Of a stretch of 64,000 nt of DNA, positions 6,171 through 16,700 are shown piece by piece (the stretch's first letter is position 1; the number at the start of each line of letters is the position of its first letter). The stretch covers positions 62,001-126,000 of the forward strand of contig NZ_PZYX01000008.1 in NCBI RefSeq assembly GCF_003047285.1, written 5' to 3'. Below the pieces are notes generated by a model that saw only the letters and a list, made by a program, of their open reading frames with translations, did not search any database and was not told the DNA's origin. Position numbers and translations under genes: made by a program. The DNA is from Nocardioides allogilvus (GTDB lineage: Bacteria > Actinomycetota > Actinomycetes > Propionibacteriales > Nocardioidaceae).

Positions 6171-8603
6171 TCAGGACGAGCGGCGCCGGCCACCGCGCAC
6201 CCGCCTGGTCGGCCGGGGTGGGGCGGGCAGGCCCTGGGCCTGCTCGTCGGGCGTCGAACGAGGCGACGCGGGGGTCATCTTGCCACGTCGCAGCGATGCG
6301 ACGTTGATCGCCGCCAACCACCGACGACGCCGACCCACCGAGCGTGACATGGCCCTGCGCTCGGAATCGACCGATTCCCAGTACGTCGTGGCCGCCGCGG
6401 CCTCGGGCACGACCGGGCCGAAGACGAAGCTGTCGGCTCGACGGGCGAGGGCAGGCGCGGACTCCGAGCCGATCGCCCCCGACTGCTCACGCCGAGTCAC
6501 GGTGGGGCCGAGCGGCACCGGCTGGCCCAGGTCGCGAGCATGGTCGACCAGCTCGCGCCAGGCTCCGACGAAGCGGGCGGACACACTGGCAGCGCTGCGG
6601 CGCCGGCGGCGCCTGAGGAGCTTGAGCCCGACGATGGCGGCCAGGACAGCGCCCAGGAACAGCAGCGGCCCACCGACGTACTTGCCGGCGAACACCACCC
6701 AAGCGGGCAGGCGTGCAACGAGCGAAGCCTCCTCGTCCTGGTCGTCCTTGGTGCCCTTGCGCTCCCTCAGGTCGGCATCGCTCTGCTCGCCGGCGTCGGA
6801 GGGCGGCGGGATCGGCGCGGGCGGAGGGACGACCGTGCCGCTCATCGGGGTGTTGTTCTCGGGCAGCTCCTCGGCCGGCGGCTCCTTGGACATGAACTCC
6901 TCGGTGGGCAGCGTCCGCCACGAGCCGTCGGCCGCGCGCAGCTCGACCCAGGCCTCCACCTGCTCGCCGGTGACGACGCCGTCCTCGGGAACCAAGGCTC
7001 CCAGCACGACCCGCGCCGGCACGCCGACCTCGTTGGCGAGCAGGGCCATCACAGCGGCGTACTGCTCATCGTTGCCGACCATCTGCTCGTCGTTGACGAA
7101 CTCGTCGGAGAGGCGCTGGACGTGGTGACCGGGGTGGTAGACCTGCTCGGCCTTGCGTACGCCGTCGGAGTACTTCCCCTCGGTCCGCAGGTGCTCGGCG
7201 ATCGCGAGCACCCGCTCGATCGGCGTCGAGGCCTTCTCCGCCCAGTCGGCGGCCGGCTCCTTGAGGAAGCCGGTGCCGGGAGGCGAGGCTGCGAGTGCGG
7301 TGGAGGCGAGCGTCTCCCGGGTGAGGTCGTCGGCCGGCTGCACCGCGGTGAACGAGTAGCTGTCCCCCCGGCGGATGCCGGAGGGCACGACCGCGGTGGA
7401 CGTGGCCAGGTTGTAGCGGAAGGACTCGGCCTTGGCGTCCGGGTCGCCCTGGCGGAACTCGACGCCCTGCAGCGCACCGACCGTCGGCAGCCACACGCCG
7501 TCATAGCCCTCGCCGATGGTCACCGTGGCCTCGACCTCGCGGCCCTCGACCGGGTTGTCGATGGTCGAGGAGACCCGCTGGAAGGAGTCGTCGCCGGCGC
7601 CGGGCAGCGCGTCGTTGGAGGCTCCCCAGACCAGGCCGTCGTAGGTGTCCATGGCAGCGATGCGGATGCGCAGGCCGGCTACACCCTCGACGGTGAAGAG
7701 GGTCTTGTCGTAGACGTTGGCCGGGTCCTCGTTCTTCCCGAGGTCGATGTACTTGCGGAACCCCGCCAGCGGCGACGGGTAGCGCCCGATGTCGAAGGGC
7801 GGCTCGACCCAGGTGCGCACCACGGTGCGACCCTCGTCGTCGCCGCCGGTGACCAGCGCGCTGGCCGGCAGCGCCAGCGCCGAGGCCAGCAGCACGAGGG
7901 CGCCCCCGAGCGCGACGCGGCCCCAGCCGGAGGTGCCGCCGTGGACCGTGGCGGAGGCGCGGCGGGCCCGGATCGCCAGCCAGCCGAGCGCTGCGGCGGC
8001 GAACACCGAGCCCTGCACCAGCACCGACTGCGGGTGGCGCACGCCGAGCAGGATGACCGCGGCCAGGACCCCCGTCATCGCGAGCACGGGCAGCAGTGCG
8101 CTCAGCCAGGCACGAGGCAGCCGCACGCCGCTCAGCACGGTGCCGAGCACGCCCGCCGTCAGGCCCAGCAACCACGGCAGGACGAGCAGCGGGCCGTCGC
8201 CGTCGACCGGGGGCAGCGTGGTGAGCATGTCCTTCCAGCCGAAGATCGCCTGGTCGACGAGCGTCCCGAGCGTCGAGCCACCGGGCAGGAAGGCGGTGTC
8301 GCCCACCGACCGCAGGCACAACGGGCCGCCCAGCAGGAAGAACAACACCGCCACGATCATGACCGGTGCGATGAGCGGCCAGCCGAGGGTGCGGGTGGTG
8401 TGGGTGACCACGATCCCCAGCGCCACGCCGATGAGCCCCACGACCAGGAATCCCCAGCCGGTGAAGGACGTCGCGAAGCCGCTCAGGGCGAGTCCGCCCA
8501 GCAGCAGGACGAAGAGCAGGTCCAACGACGTCGCCGGGTCGGGCAGCAGCTGGTTGCGGCGGGAGCGGGTGACGGTGTCGACGCCCGAGTGGGGTGCGCT
8601 CAC
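6171..8603 (-). CDS. Transglutaminase-fold membrane protein lacking the catalytic triad (TgpA-like, PFNA tgm position)
   Basis: 810 aa. Residues about 25-250 hold seven or so hydrophobic segments (DLLFVLLLGGLALSGFATSF; LIAPVMIVAVLFFLLGGPLC). A large extracytoplasmic part follows, ending in a transglutaminase-like fold (about 540-620). One more membrane helix follows at about 670-690, then a basic cytoplasmic tail. In active homologues the fold has G-x-C, H-A-W-V-E and D-P-T. Here these read GNDEQYAA, EAWVEL and LPTEEF, so Cys, His and Asp are all replaced and no Cys exists elsewhere in the domain. It is likely non-enzymatic, perhaps a binding or scaffolding protein. Its GTG start overlaps the DUF58 stop as GTGA, showing co-translation. 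Confidence 0.85.
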   Translation of the reverse strand: MSAPHSGVDTVTRSRRNQLLPDPATSLDLLFVLLLGGLALSGFATSFTGWGFLVVGLIGVALGIVVTHTTRTLGWPLIAPVMIVAVLFFLLGGPLCLRSVGDTAFLPGGSTLGTLVDQAIFGWKDMLTTLPPVDGDGPLLVLPWLLGLTAGVLGTVLSGVRLPRAWLSALLPVLAMTGVLAAVILLGVRHPQSVLVQGSVFAAAALGWLAIRARRASATVHGGTSGWGRVALGGALVLLASALALPASALVTGGDDEGRTVVRTWVEPPFDIGRYPSPLAGFRKYIDLGKNEDPANVYDKTLFTVEGVAGLRIRIAAMDTYDGLVWGASNDALPGAGDDSFQRVSSTIDNPVEGREVEATVTIGEGYDGVWLPTVGALQGVEFRQGDPDAKAESFRYNLATSTAVVPSGIRRGDSYSFTAVQPADDLTRETLASTALAASPPGTGFLKEPAADWAEKASTPIERVLAIAEHLRTEGKYSDGVRKAEQVYHPGHHVQRLSDEFVNDEQMVGNDEQYAAVMALLANEVGVPARVVLGALVPEDGVVTGEQVEAWVELRAADGSWRTLPTEEFMSKEPPAEELPENNTPMSGTVVPPPAPIPPPSDAGEQSDADLRERKGTKDDQDEEASLVARLPAWVVFAGKYVGGPLLFLGAVLAAIVGLKLLRRRRRRSAASVSARFVGAWRELVDHARDLGQPVPLGPTVTRREQSGAIGSESAPALARRADSFVFGPVVPEAAAATTYWESVDSERRAMSRSVGRRRRWLAAINVASLRRGKMTPASPRSTPDEQAQGLPAPPRPTRRVRGGRRRSS

Positions 8604-9778
8604 TTGACGCTCCAGAGGAGGAGTCCGCCGAGGTCGTTCGTCTCGGCGAGGTGCAGCACGGGCAGGCCGCCGGTCTCGGTCACCCGGCTGGTGCCCGACG
8701 GGTCGATGAGGATCGCGTAGCGGCGTACTTCAGGGGGGAACGCGGCAGCGCCGCGCAGCAGGTCGGTGAACTCCGTGCCGGGGCCGCCGATCAGGAACAC
8801 CAGGCTGCAGTCGGGCGCGACCTGGGTGGCGCGGCGCGCCGACTTCACGATGCCGGAGCGGCCGTGCTCCGCGCGGCAGACGGCGTCGAGGGCCAGGTGC
8901 CCGTCGTTGCCGGTCGAGGCGGTGTCGCCGCAGACGAAGGAGACGTCGAACTCGTCCAGCACGGCGCGTACGGCGATCGAGGCCGCCACCGACATGGCCG
9001 ACTCGAAGTCGTCGGGATCGGCCCACGAGGACGCGACGTCGTCGACCACGATCGCGGCGTGGCTGCGGCGGGTGTCGAGGTACTGGCGCACGAGCAGGTT
9101 GGAGTCGCCCCCGGAGGCCATCACCTTGGCGGACGAGCGCCAGTGGATGTGGCGCAGGTCGTCACCGGGGACGTACTCGCGCAGCGCATGGAAGGCCAGG
9201 TCGCTCTGGGACAGGGCGTCGGTCGAGACCCCCTCGAGGTCACGCAGCAGACCGGCGCCCAGCGAGTCGAGCGGCACCATCGGGGGACGCACCAGGACCT
9301 CCCGCACCGGGGTCCAGACCATGTCGCGCGAGAAGATGCCGATCGGGTCGCCACGACGGGTCGTGGCCGGTCCCACGGCGATCACGCCGCGGTGCTCGGT
9401 GCGGATGGTGAACGACTCCTCGTGCCGACCGCCGGCCGGCAGCGACGCGATGCCGTAGCGGTGCATCGACGACCCGACCGGAACCTCGAGGGTCGTGGGG
9501 ATGAGGCGGCCGTTGGCGATGTTCGTGACGACCACGCCGGCGGCGACCGACTCCCCCGCCGCCACCCGCTCGGGCTCGAGCCGCAGGTCGACCGCGACGT
9601 TGGTGCGACCGATCAGGAACGGCGCGGCGAGGGCGAGCAGCAGCAGGCAGGCTGCCGCGATGACGGCCAGCTCGCGCCAGTTGGCGACGACCGCGACGTA
9701 CGCCGCGCCCATGCCGAGGCCGAGGATCAGCCACCCCACCGGGCGGACGATCCTCAGCAGCTCCTTGACCCGCTCCAT
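8600..9778 (-). CDS. DUF58 domain protein (MoxR partner, PFNA cluster)
   Basis: 392 aa. Two N-terminal membrane helices (VGWLILGLGMGAAYVAVVA; LAVIAAACLLLLALAAPFLI) are followed by a beta-rich region, then the DUF58 motif ALREYVPGDDLRHIHWRSSA (about residue 200) and a vWA-like domain (HAAIVVDDVASSW). DUF58 proteins pair with MoxR ATPases and are thought to act in assembly or activation of cell-envelope complexes. The ATG at 9778 gives a membrane helix close to the N-terminus. It sits 7 nt after moxR and overlaps the transglutaminase-like gene by 4 nt. Confidence 0.9.
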   Translation of the reverse strand: MERVKELLRIVRPVGWLILGLGMGAAYVAVVANWRELAVIAAACLLLLALAAPFLIGRTNVAVDLRLEPERVAAGESVAAGVVVTNIANGRLIPTTLEVPVGSSMHRYGIASLPAGGRHEESFTIRTEHRGVIAVGPATTRRGDPIGIFSRDMVWTPVREVLVRPPMVPLDSLGAGLLRDLEGVSTDALSQSDLAFHALREYVPGDDLRHIHWRSSAKVMASGGDSNLLVRQYLDTRRSHAAIVVDDVASSWADPDDFESAMSVAASIAVRAVLDEFDVSFVCGDTASTGNDGHLALDAVCRAEHGRSGIVKSARRATQVAPDCSLVFLIGGPGTEFTDLLRGAAAFPPEVRRYAILIDPSGTSRVTETGGLPVLHLAETNDLGGLLLWSVK

Positions 9779-9785
9779 CAACGGC

Positions 9786-10754
9786 TCAGGCCACCCGGTC
9801 GGTCGGCGGCGCGACCGAGTCGAGCAGCCGGCCGATGACCGTCTGCACGCTGACGCCGCTGAACTGAGCCTCGGCGTCGAGGAGGAGGCGGTGCGACAGC
9901 ACGGGCTCGGCGAGCTCCTTGATGTCGTCGGGGACGACGTGGTCGCGACCGTCGGCGGCCGCCCAGGTCTTGGCGACGCGGATGAAGGCCAGGCAACCGC
10001 GCGCCGACAGGCCGAGCTTGACGTGCGGCTGGCGGCGCGACTCCTCCGCGAGCTCGGCGACATAGCCCACCACGGCGGGGTCGACGTAGACCTGGTCGGC
10101 CAGACCGCTCATCTGCGAGATCGTGGCCGCCGTGATGACCGGCGTGACGAGCGCTGCCCGGTCGCGCACGGCCGCGTTGACGAGCAGCTCGATCGTGGCA
10201 GCGCGGTCGGGATAACCCATCGAGGTCTTCATCAGGAAGCGGTCGAGCTGTGCCTCGGGCAGGCGGTAGGTCCCCGCCTGCTCGATCGGGTTCTGGGTGG
10301 CGATCACCAGGAAGGGCCGGCCGACGGAGTGCGCCACGCCGTCGACGGTGACCCGGCTCTCCTCCATCACCTCGAGCAGCGCCGACTGGGTCTTCGGCGA
10401 GGCACGGTTGATCTCGTCGGCGAGGACGATCGTGTGGAAGATCGGGCCGGGGTGGAAGTCGAAGGTGCCCTTGTGCTGGTCGTAGACCGTGACGCCGATG
10501 ACGTCGGAGGGCAGCAGGTCGGGGGTGAACTGGATGCGGGCGTTGGAGCCCTGGACCGTGTTGGCCAGGGCGCGCGCCAGCATGGTCTTGCCGGTCCCGG
10601 GGAAGTCCTCGAGGAGGATGTGCCCCTCCGACAACAGGCAGGTCAACGCCAGGCGGACGACGTGCCGCTTGCCCAGCACCGCAATCTCCATGTTGTCGGT
10701 CAGCTGGTCGAAGGTCTGCTTGAACCAGTCGGCCTGCTCGTGGCTGATCGTCAT
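9786..10754 (-). CDS. MoxR-family AAA+ ATPase (PFNA cluster)
   Basis: 322 aa. Walker A is EDFPGTGKTMLARALA (about residue 46), Walker B TIVLADEINRASPKTQSALL, sensor 1 VIATQNPIEQAGTYRLPEAQLDRF, and a C-terminal lid with GLSARGCLAFIRVAKTWAA. MoxR ATPases are chaperone-like and act with vWA/DUF58 partners. The start MTISHEQADWF at 10754 has AGGAG 5 nt upstream. It follows the giant surface-protein gene by 29 nt, so ATPase, DUF58 and transglutaminase-like protein are probably made with it. Confidence 0.93.
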   Translation of the reverse strand: MTISHEQADWFKQTFDQLTDNMEIAVLGKRHVVRLALTCLLSEGHILLEDFPGTGKTMLARALANTVQGSNARIQFTPDLLPSDVIGVTVYDQHKGTFDFHPGPIFHTIVLADEINRASPKTQSALLEVMEESRVTVDGVAHSVGRPFLVIATQNPIEQAGTYRLPEAQLDRFLMKTSMGYPDRAATIELLVNAAVRDRAALVTPVITAATISQMSGLADQVYVDPAVVGYVAELAEESRRQPHVKLGLSARGCLAFIRVAKTWAAADGRDHVVPDDIKELAEPVLSHRLLLDAEAQFSGVSVQTVIGRLLDSVAPPTDRVA

Positions 10755-10783
10755 GGTGCTCCTGTCGCAGTGTGGGTGTGCAT

Positions 10784-13700
10784 TTACCATTCGATTTCGT
10801 TGGACGCGTACTGCCCGCAGTTGACCCGGAGCGCCCGCTTCGTCTCGCCCCACCAGGTGATCGGCGTCGATGAGGTGGTGGTCTTCGCCTCCGCGGTGAA
10901 GTTCTTGCGTGTCTGCCAGTAGCCGTTGCCGAGGAGGTTGAAGGACCAGACGTCGACCGAGCAGCTCAGGGCCTTGCCCTGGTTGGTGTAGGCGACGTTC
11001 ACGAAGGCGCAGCTGGGTTCCTCGCACGAGCCGCCGCTGCTGTCGACGCTGTGGCAGTTCGTCGCGGCGTCCGCGGCCGTGGAGCACTGGGCGCCCTTGC
11101 TGATCGTGAAGCTGGGCGGCGGCGGATCACCGGAGTCGACCTGTCCGTAGACCACCGCCTGACCGCGGTTGGCCGGGCTGTCGTCGAAGAGCCGCACCTC
11201 GATGCTGGTGCGCTTGTTGTAGTCGTCGACCGTGACGACGTGGGTGAACGAGAACGGCCCGGGACCGCTCTGCGGGCGCACCTGCTCGACACCGCCGTCG
11301 ACCTTGATCCCGACGGCCGCCGCGTCACCGTTGGAGGTGCCGCTGATCGTCCAGGTGACGGTGAGCCCGTTGACACTGGGGCTGACGTCGTTGAGGTGGG
11401 CCCGGGTCAGCGGACCGTAGGTCTGGACCGACTTCGGCTCGGAGGTGCTGCAGCCGACCCTGGCCGCGTGCTCGTTGCACATCCGCATCTGGACGGAGTA
11501 CGGCGCGTTGTTGCCCGGCGTGGACACGAGCTCGTTGATGATGGCGCCCGGGGTGACCGCTCGCTCCCAGACGACTCCCCCACCGACGATGATGGCGGCC
11601 TGGGCGAGGTTGCCCCGCGACTCGGGGGCAGTGCCCGTGACCTGCACCTGGTTGTCCACCCCGGTGGGGGTGGCCGTGAAGGGGCCCCAGTTGGCGGGCT
11701 TGCCGATCGCGTCGAAGACGACCGGTGCGCTGGTCGGGGAGCTGTTCTCGATGTTGTGGGCCTGTACGACGTAGTTGTACTTCGTGCCGTCGTACTTCAC
11801 GCCGCTGTGGGTGCACGTCGTGGCCTGGATGCGCGTGCAGCCGGGCACGGGCGTGAGCGCCCCTCCGTCGGCGGAGTAGGAGAGGGTGTAGAAGGTCGGC
11901 GCGGGACCCTCCGGTGCCGTCGGCGTCCACGACGCGCTGATGTCCGTGGCCTGCAGGCCGGACTGGCGGTCGACGACACGCAGGCCCGCCGGGGCGAGCG
12001 GCGTCCCGAGGGACTGCATCAAGGCAGACTCCCTCGGCAGCGACCAGCCGGCACCGTTCTGCGACTCGACGGAGAAGGTGTACTTCTTGTTGTTGTCGAG
12101 GTCGGTCACGGACAGGGTGTTGCCGGCGACGGGGACCGCATGTCCCTGCCAGCGCACGAGGTACTGCTTGATCGGCGTCGTGCTCTGCGGCTTGGACCAC
12201 CCCAGCGTGATGGTGTGGTCACCGCGCGAGACCATCTTGATGTTGGCGACACGCCCCGGCTTGGTGTCGGCGTAGGCCGTCTCCGACAGCTCGCTCCACG
12301 GCCCCAGGCCCACCTTGTTCACCGCGCGCACGCGGAAGTTGTAGTCCTTCTGCTCCTTGAGTCCCGGGAAGTCGCACTCGTTGGTGCGACAGGTGCGCTG
12401 GTCGCCGGACCTCGTCTCGATGATCCGGTAGCCGGTGATCGGGGAGCCACCGTCGTCCTTGGGTGCGAACCAGCCGAGGCGGATGGAGCCCTTCTCCACG
12501 TTCTCGTAGGAGTACGGCTTGCTCGGCTGACCTGGCACCCCGGCGACCTCGACCTCGATCCTGCCCTCCGCCCGGCGAGCGGGGCCTGCGGACGAGTCGT
12601 CGATGTCGCTCATGACGACGCGGAAGACGACCTTCCCGCGGGCCTCGGCGCCCGCACGCAGGGTGACTCCCGACCGGCCGTCGGGGCTCGCGCTCACGCC
12701 CGAGCCGCTGATCAGGTCGACGTCCACGAGCGTGGGTGTCGGGTCCGCGACGCCGGACTCGAGGTAGCGAGCCAGCTCGAGGTCGAGCGAGGTGCCGGCC
12801 TCGATCTCCTGGGCACGGACGGGCAACATGCTGGGCGGTGGGGCGCTCGTCAACCGGAAGCGGATCTCCGCCGGCAGGCTCTCCCCGGCGGTGACCGTGA
12901 GCGTGGCCTCTCCGCCACGGCCGGCGTTCTCGTCCGCTGAGATCTCCAGCACCGGGCTCCCGTCACCCGACACCGTCAGCCCCTCGAGGCTGTTGCTCCA
13001 CTCGGCGCGGTAGTCCAGGTCAGGGGCGTCTGCGGGGTCGAGGGTCCACACGTTGCAGAAGGACTCGACGTCCAGGTCGTAGCTCTCCCCCGCCGAGATG
13101 GGGATGGTGGCCTGCGGACACTCCAGGACCGGCCTGTCGTCCCCGACCTGGACGGGCACCGACAGCAGGGCGGTGTAGCCGTCGGTGGGGTCCTGGGGAT
13201 CCTCGTTGCCGGCTGCGTTCGTCGCCGTGGTCACCTCGACGAGCAGCGCACCGGGACCGCGGTAGCCGTCGCGGGCGGTGACCTCGAACGAGTCGTCGTC
13301 CACGCGCGTGGACTCGAGCTCACTCGGTGAGGCCGAGACGGAGCCGCGACCGGTCAACCGGAGCTGTCCTCCCGACGGGTTGACGACGTAGTCCTTGAGC
13401 CTGCCCTTCGCCGAGCCACCCTCCTTGAGCTCGATCAGCGCATCGGGCTTGACGTAGGGAATCCCGGTCCCGGTCGGCGGGACGTACAACGAGGCGGTCG
13501 CTGCCGCTCCATCGGCGTCCTCGACCCGGAAGGGGACGACGATCGGGTTCAGACCGCGGTTGACCTTGATGGTGGTGCCGGCACGGTTGACACTCGGTCG
13601 GCCCTCGGTGCCGATCACCTCGGTGACGTGCAGGTCGCCCAGCGTGCCGTCGGGATCGTAGGCGTCCTCGAGGACGTTGACCGAGACGCTTCCGCTGTCG

Positions 13701-16700
13701 TCGGCGCGGCCGAAGGAGTCATGGACGACCGGCGGGTTCTTGTAGGCGTCCGCGGTGTCGACGCGCAAGGTGGCGATCGAGGAGAAGACGCCGTTGCTGA
13801 TCTCGTAGAAGACCGTCCGCGCCGCTCCCCGGGCGGTTTTCGACGCCGGGACGGAGACGAGGTCGGTCTCCGGGTCGTGGGTGACACCCTCGGGCGGGTC
13901 GATCAGCCGGATCGCGACGTCGTCGCCGGGCGAGATGTAGTCGTTGGCCAACGGGTCGAGGACCGCCGTGCGGCCGGGTTCGACAGTGACCTGGTCGGCC
14001 ACGGCCAGCGGGGGCTGGGGCTCCCCCTGGGGCACCACGGCCACGCGCACGGTCCCGGTGGCCACGGCACCGCGGCTGTCGACAACGGAGTACTCGAACT
14101 CGTCGGTGCCGGCAGTGCGCGGGTAGGCCTGGTAGGTGAGGTAGTTGCCGCCGAACGACGTCACGCGGCCCCGCGTCGGCGCCGAGGTGATGCCCGCGAT
14201 GGTGACCGGGTCGCCCTCCGGGTCGATCCCGCTGCCGGGCAGCCGCACCTTGATGACGTCACCGGAGACCGCTCGGGCCTCCAGCGTGGGCGGCTCGGGC
14301 GGGGTGTTGGGGTCGTCGGCCGGGGTGACGATCACGATCAGGCGACCGAGGGCCTTGTCCCCGGTCGTCGACTGCGCGACGTAGCGCACCTCGAAGGAGT
14401 CGCGCTCCTTGAGGTCGGGGGCGATGTAGCGGACGTTGCGACCGGACACGAGCGCGGTTCCGACATCGCCCTTCACGTCGACCGGCACGTCGATCTCGAG
14501 CTCGCCCGGCACCTCCTGCGCGGTGTCCGCGACCAGGGAGAGCCGGTCGCCGGAGGGCGAGATGTCGTTGTCCAGCACCGGTGCGGTGACCGACGTGCCG
14601 GCCCGCACGTGCACCCGGTCGGTCGTGGTCACCGGGGTGTTGTCGGCCGGCGCCGGTCGCTGGCTCACCGAGACCTCCCCCTCGATGCCCGAGATGGAGC
14701 CGTTGCTGATGGTGTAGTTCACCAGCTGCGGGTTGGGCGCGAGGTCACCCTGGCGCGAGGAGATCCGCAGCCAGCGGCCGTCGATGATCGCCACGTCGAG
14801 CTGGTTGGGGTTCTCGGCCGTCGCGTTCTGCACGACGAGCAGGCCGCCCGCCGGATCGAGGTCGTTGGCCAGGACATCGACGATGCCGGCGTCCTGGTCG
14901 TAGACGGTGACGTTGTCCGGCATCGTGATCGGGGCCCCGGGCGACTTGGGCCGGGGGCGTACGTCGATGCGCACCGTCGCCGCGTCGAGCTGGGCCTTGC
15001 CGAACGCGGCGTCGTACTCGATGAAGTAGGTGTCGGGATCGTCGGCGATGAACGTGATGACGCCGTTCTCGACATCGGTCTTGATGGTGGCGCCGGTCTG
15101 GTCGGTGATCTTGCCGCCGAGCGCGAGCTCGGCGTTGGGGGTGCCTGGATCCGACCCGGGCAGGTCGTTGAGCAGTGGCCGGATCTTGATCGGCTGGTCC
15201 TCCTCACCACGGACGACGTCCGGCTGGGCGACGGCCGGGAACGTCTGGCGGTCGAGGCGTTCTTGGACCTCGAAGGTCAGCAGCTCCTTGACGGGCTCGG
15301 AACGTCCGTCACTGACGAGGTACTCGACCCGGTAGGTCTCGCCGCCCTCGCGCGAGCCGGTGAACCTGACCCGGCCGTCGGACGTCGTCCGGGCCACCGC
15401 GCCCGAGTCGCCGGCTCCCAGCACCACGGCCGAGTCCAGGACGAGGGAGTCACCGTCGCTGTCGTCTCGCCAGTCGGCGAGCACCGGGATGGTCACCGAG
15501 CTGTTCGCGGCGGTGCGCCAGGTGCGGGGCTCGAAGCCCTTGCGCAGGGCGGGCTGCTCGTTGTCTGCGCTCCCTCGCACGTCCACGCTCACGGTCGCGT
15601 GGGCGCTGAAGTTGTTGCGCCCGTCGTCGATGAAGTAGTCGAACGAGGTGGCGCGCGCCTTCTGCGGCAGCTGCAACAAGATGGTCTGGCCGTCCGGGCT
15701 GATCTCGGCCGTGGCACCTCCGGTCGGCTGCTCGACGTCGATGATGCTCAGCAGCCGGCCCTCGGGGGCGGAGTCGTTGTCGAGGGGGTGCAGCACCGTG
15801 GTGCGGCCCGCGCGGGCGCCGTACTGGTCCGGCTTGGCCTCGGGCGGGGTGCGATCGCCCGTGGTCTGCTGCTGGTTCTTCTGGTCCTCGTCCTTCGATT
15901 CCTTGCTCGTGGTGAAGGCGGTCCAGTTGTCGATCTCCTTCGGTTCCGGCGAGTCCAGGTCCCAGACGTTGCCGCTCCGGTCGTCGTTGAGGACGATCTG
16001 GCCACGGTTGACCCGGAAGGAGAGATGGCTGGACCTGGCGACCAGGGTCGAGGACGTGGCCTCGTCGTCGCCGCACTGGACCGTCACCGCCCCGTTGCCG
16101 CCGGACCAGGCGGCGTAGGAGCAGGCACCCAGCCGGACCGGCGCGATGGGGGTGCCGCCCCCCTCGTCCACGACGGTGCTGGTGCCGGACTCGAGGTCGA
16201 TGCTGAGCAGGGCGTCGGGCGAGGCCACGAGCACCGCGTCCGCGTCCGGACCGGGCTGCTGGAGCACGCTGTCGGCAGGCACCGTGGCCGAGGCGCCGTC
16301 GATCACGGCGAGCTCCCCGGACGTCGCATCGAGCGTGACGACGTGCTCGCCGACAGCGGTGAGCGACGTGGGCTCGCCGGCAGGAGCGGGCAGCTCGGTC
16401 TCGCGCGGCTTCTCGAAGGTGTCACCCGTGGGCACGACGTAGGTGAGCGTCCCCTCGTCCGCGGAGCTCGCGACGACCGTGCCCGACTGGGTGATCGTCA
16501 GGGCAGCCGCGTCACCGACGGACGTCAGGGGCTTGGCCTGGACGTCCAGCGACGTGATCAACGGCTTGCCACGCTGGGGGTCGAGCTGCACCGCCCAGAG
16601 GTCACCGTTCTCACCATCGACCGAGGCGAACGTCCCCGCCACCATCCGCTGTTCGCCGACCGGTGGCAGCGAGATCTTCCCGGTCGGGTCCAGCTTGGAG

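Noticed and set aside
6540..8720. A 726-codon open frame antisense to the transglutaminase-like gene
   Set aside because: GC-codon shadow; no conserved motif.
9779..10063. Longer N-terminus for the DUF58 protein at 8600-9778
   Set aside because: The upstream frame runs through the end of moxR in another frame and lacks a membrane segment; the ATG at 9778 fits the family.
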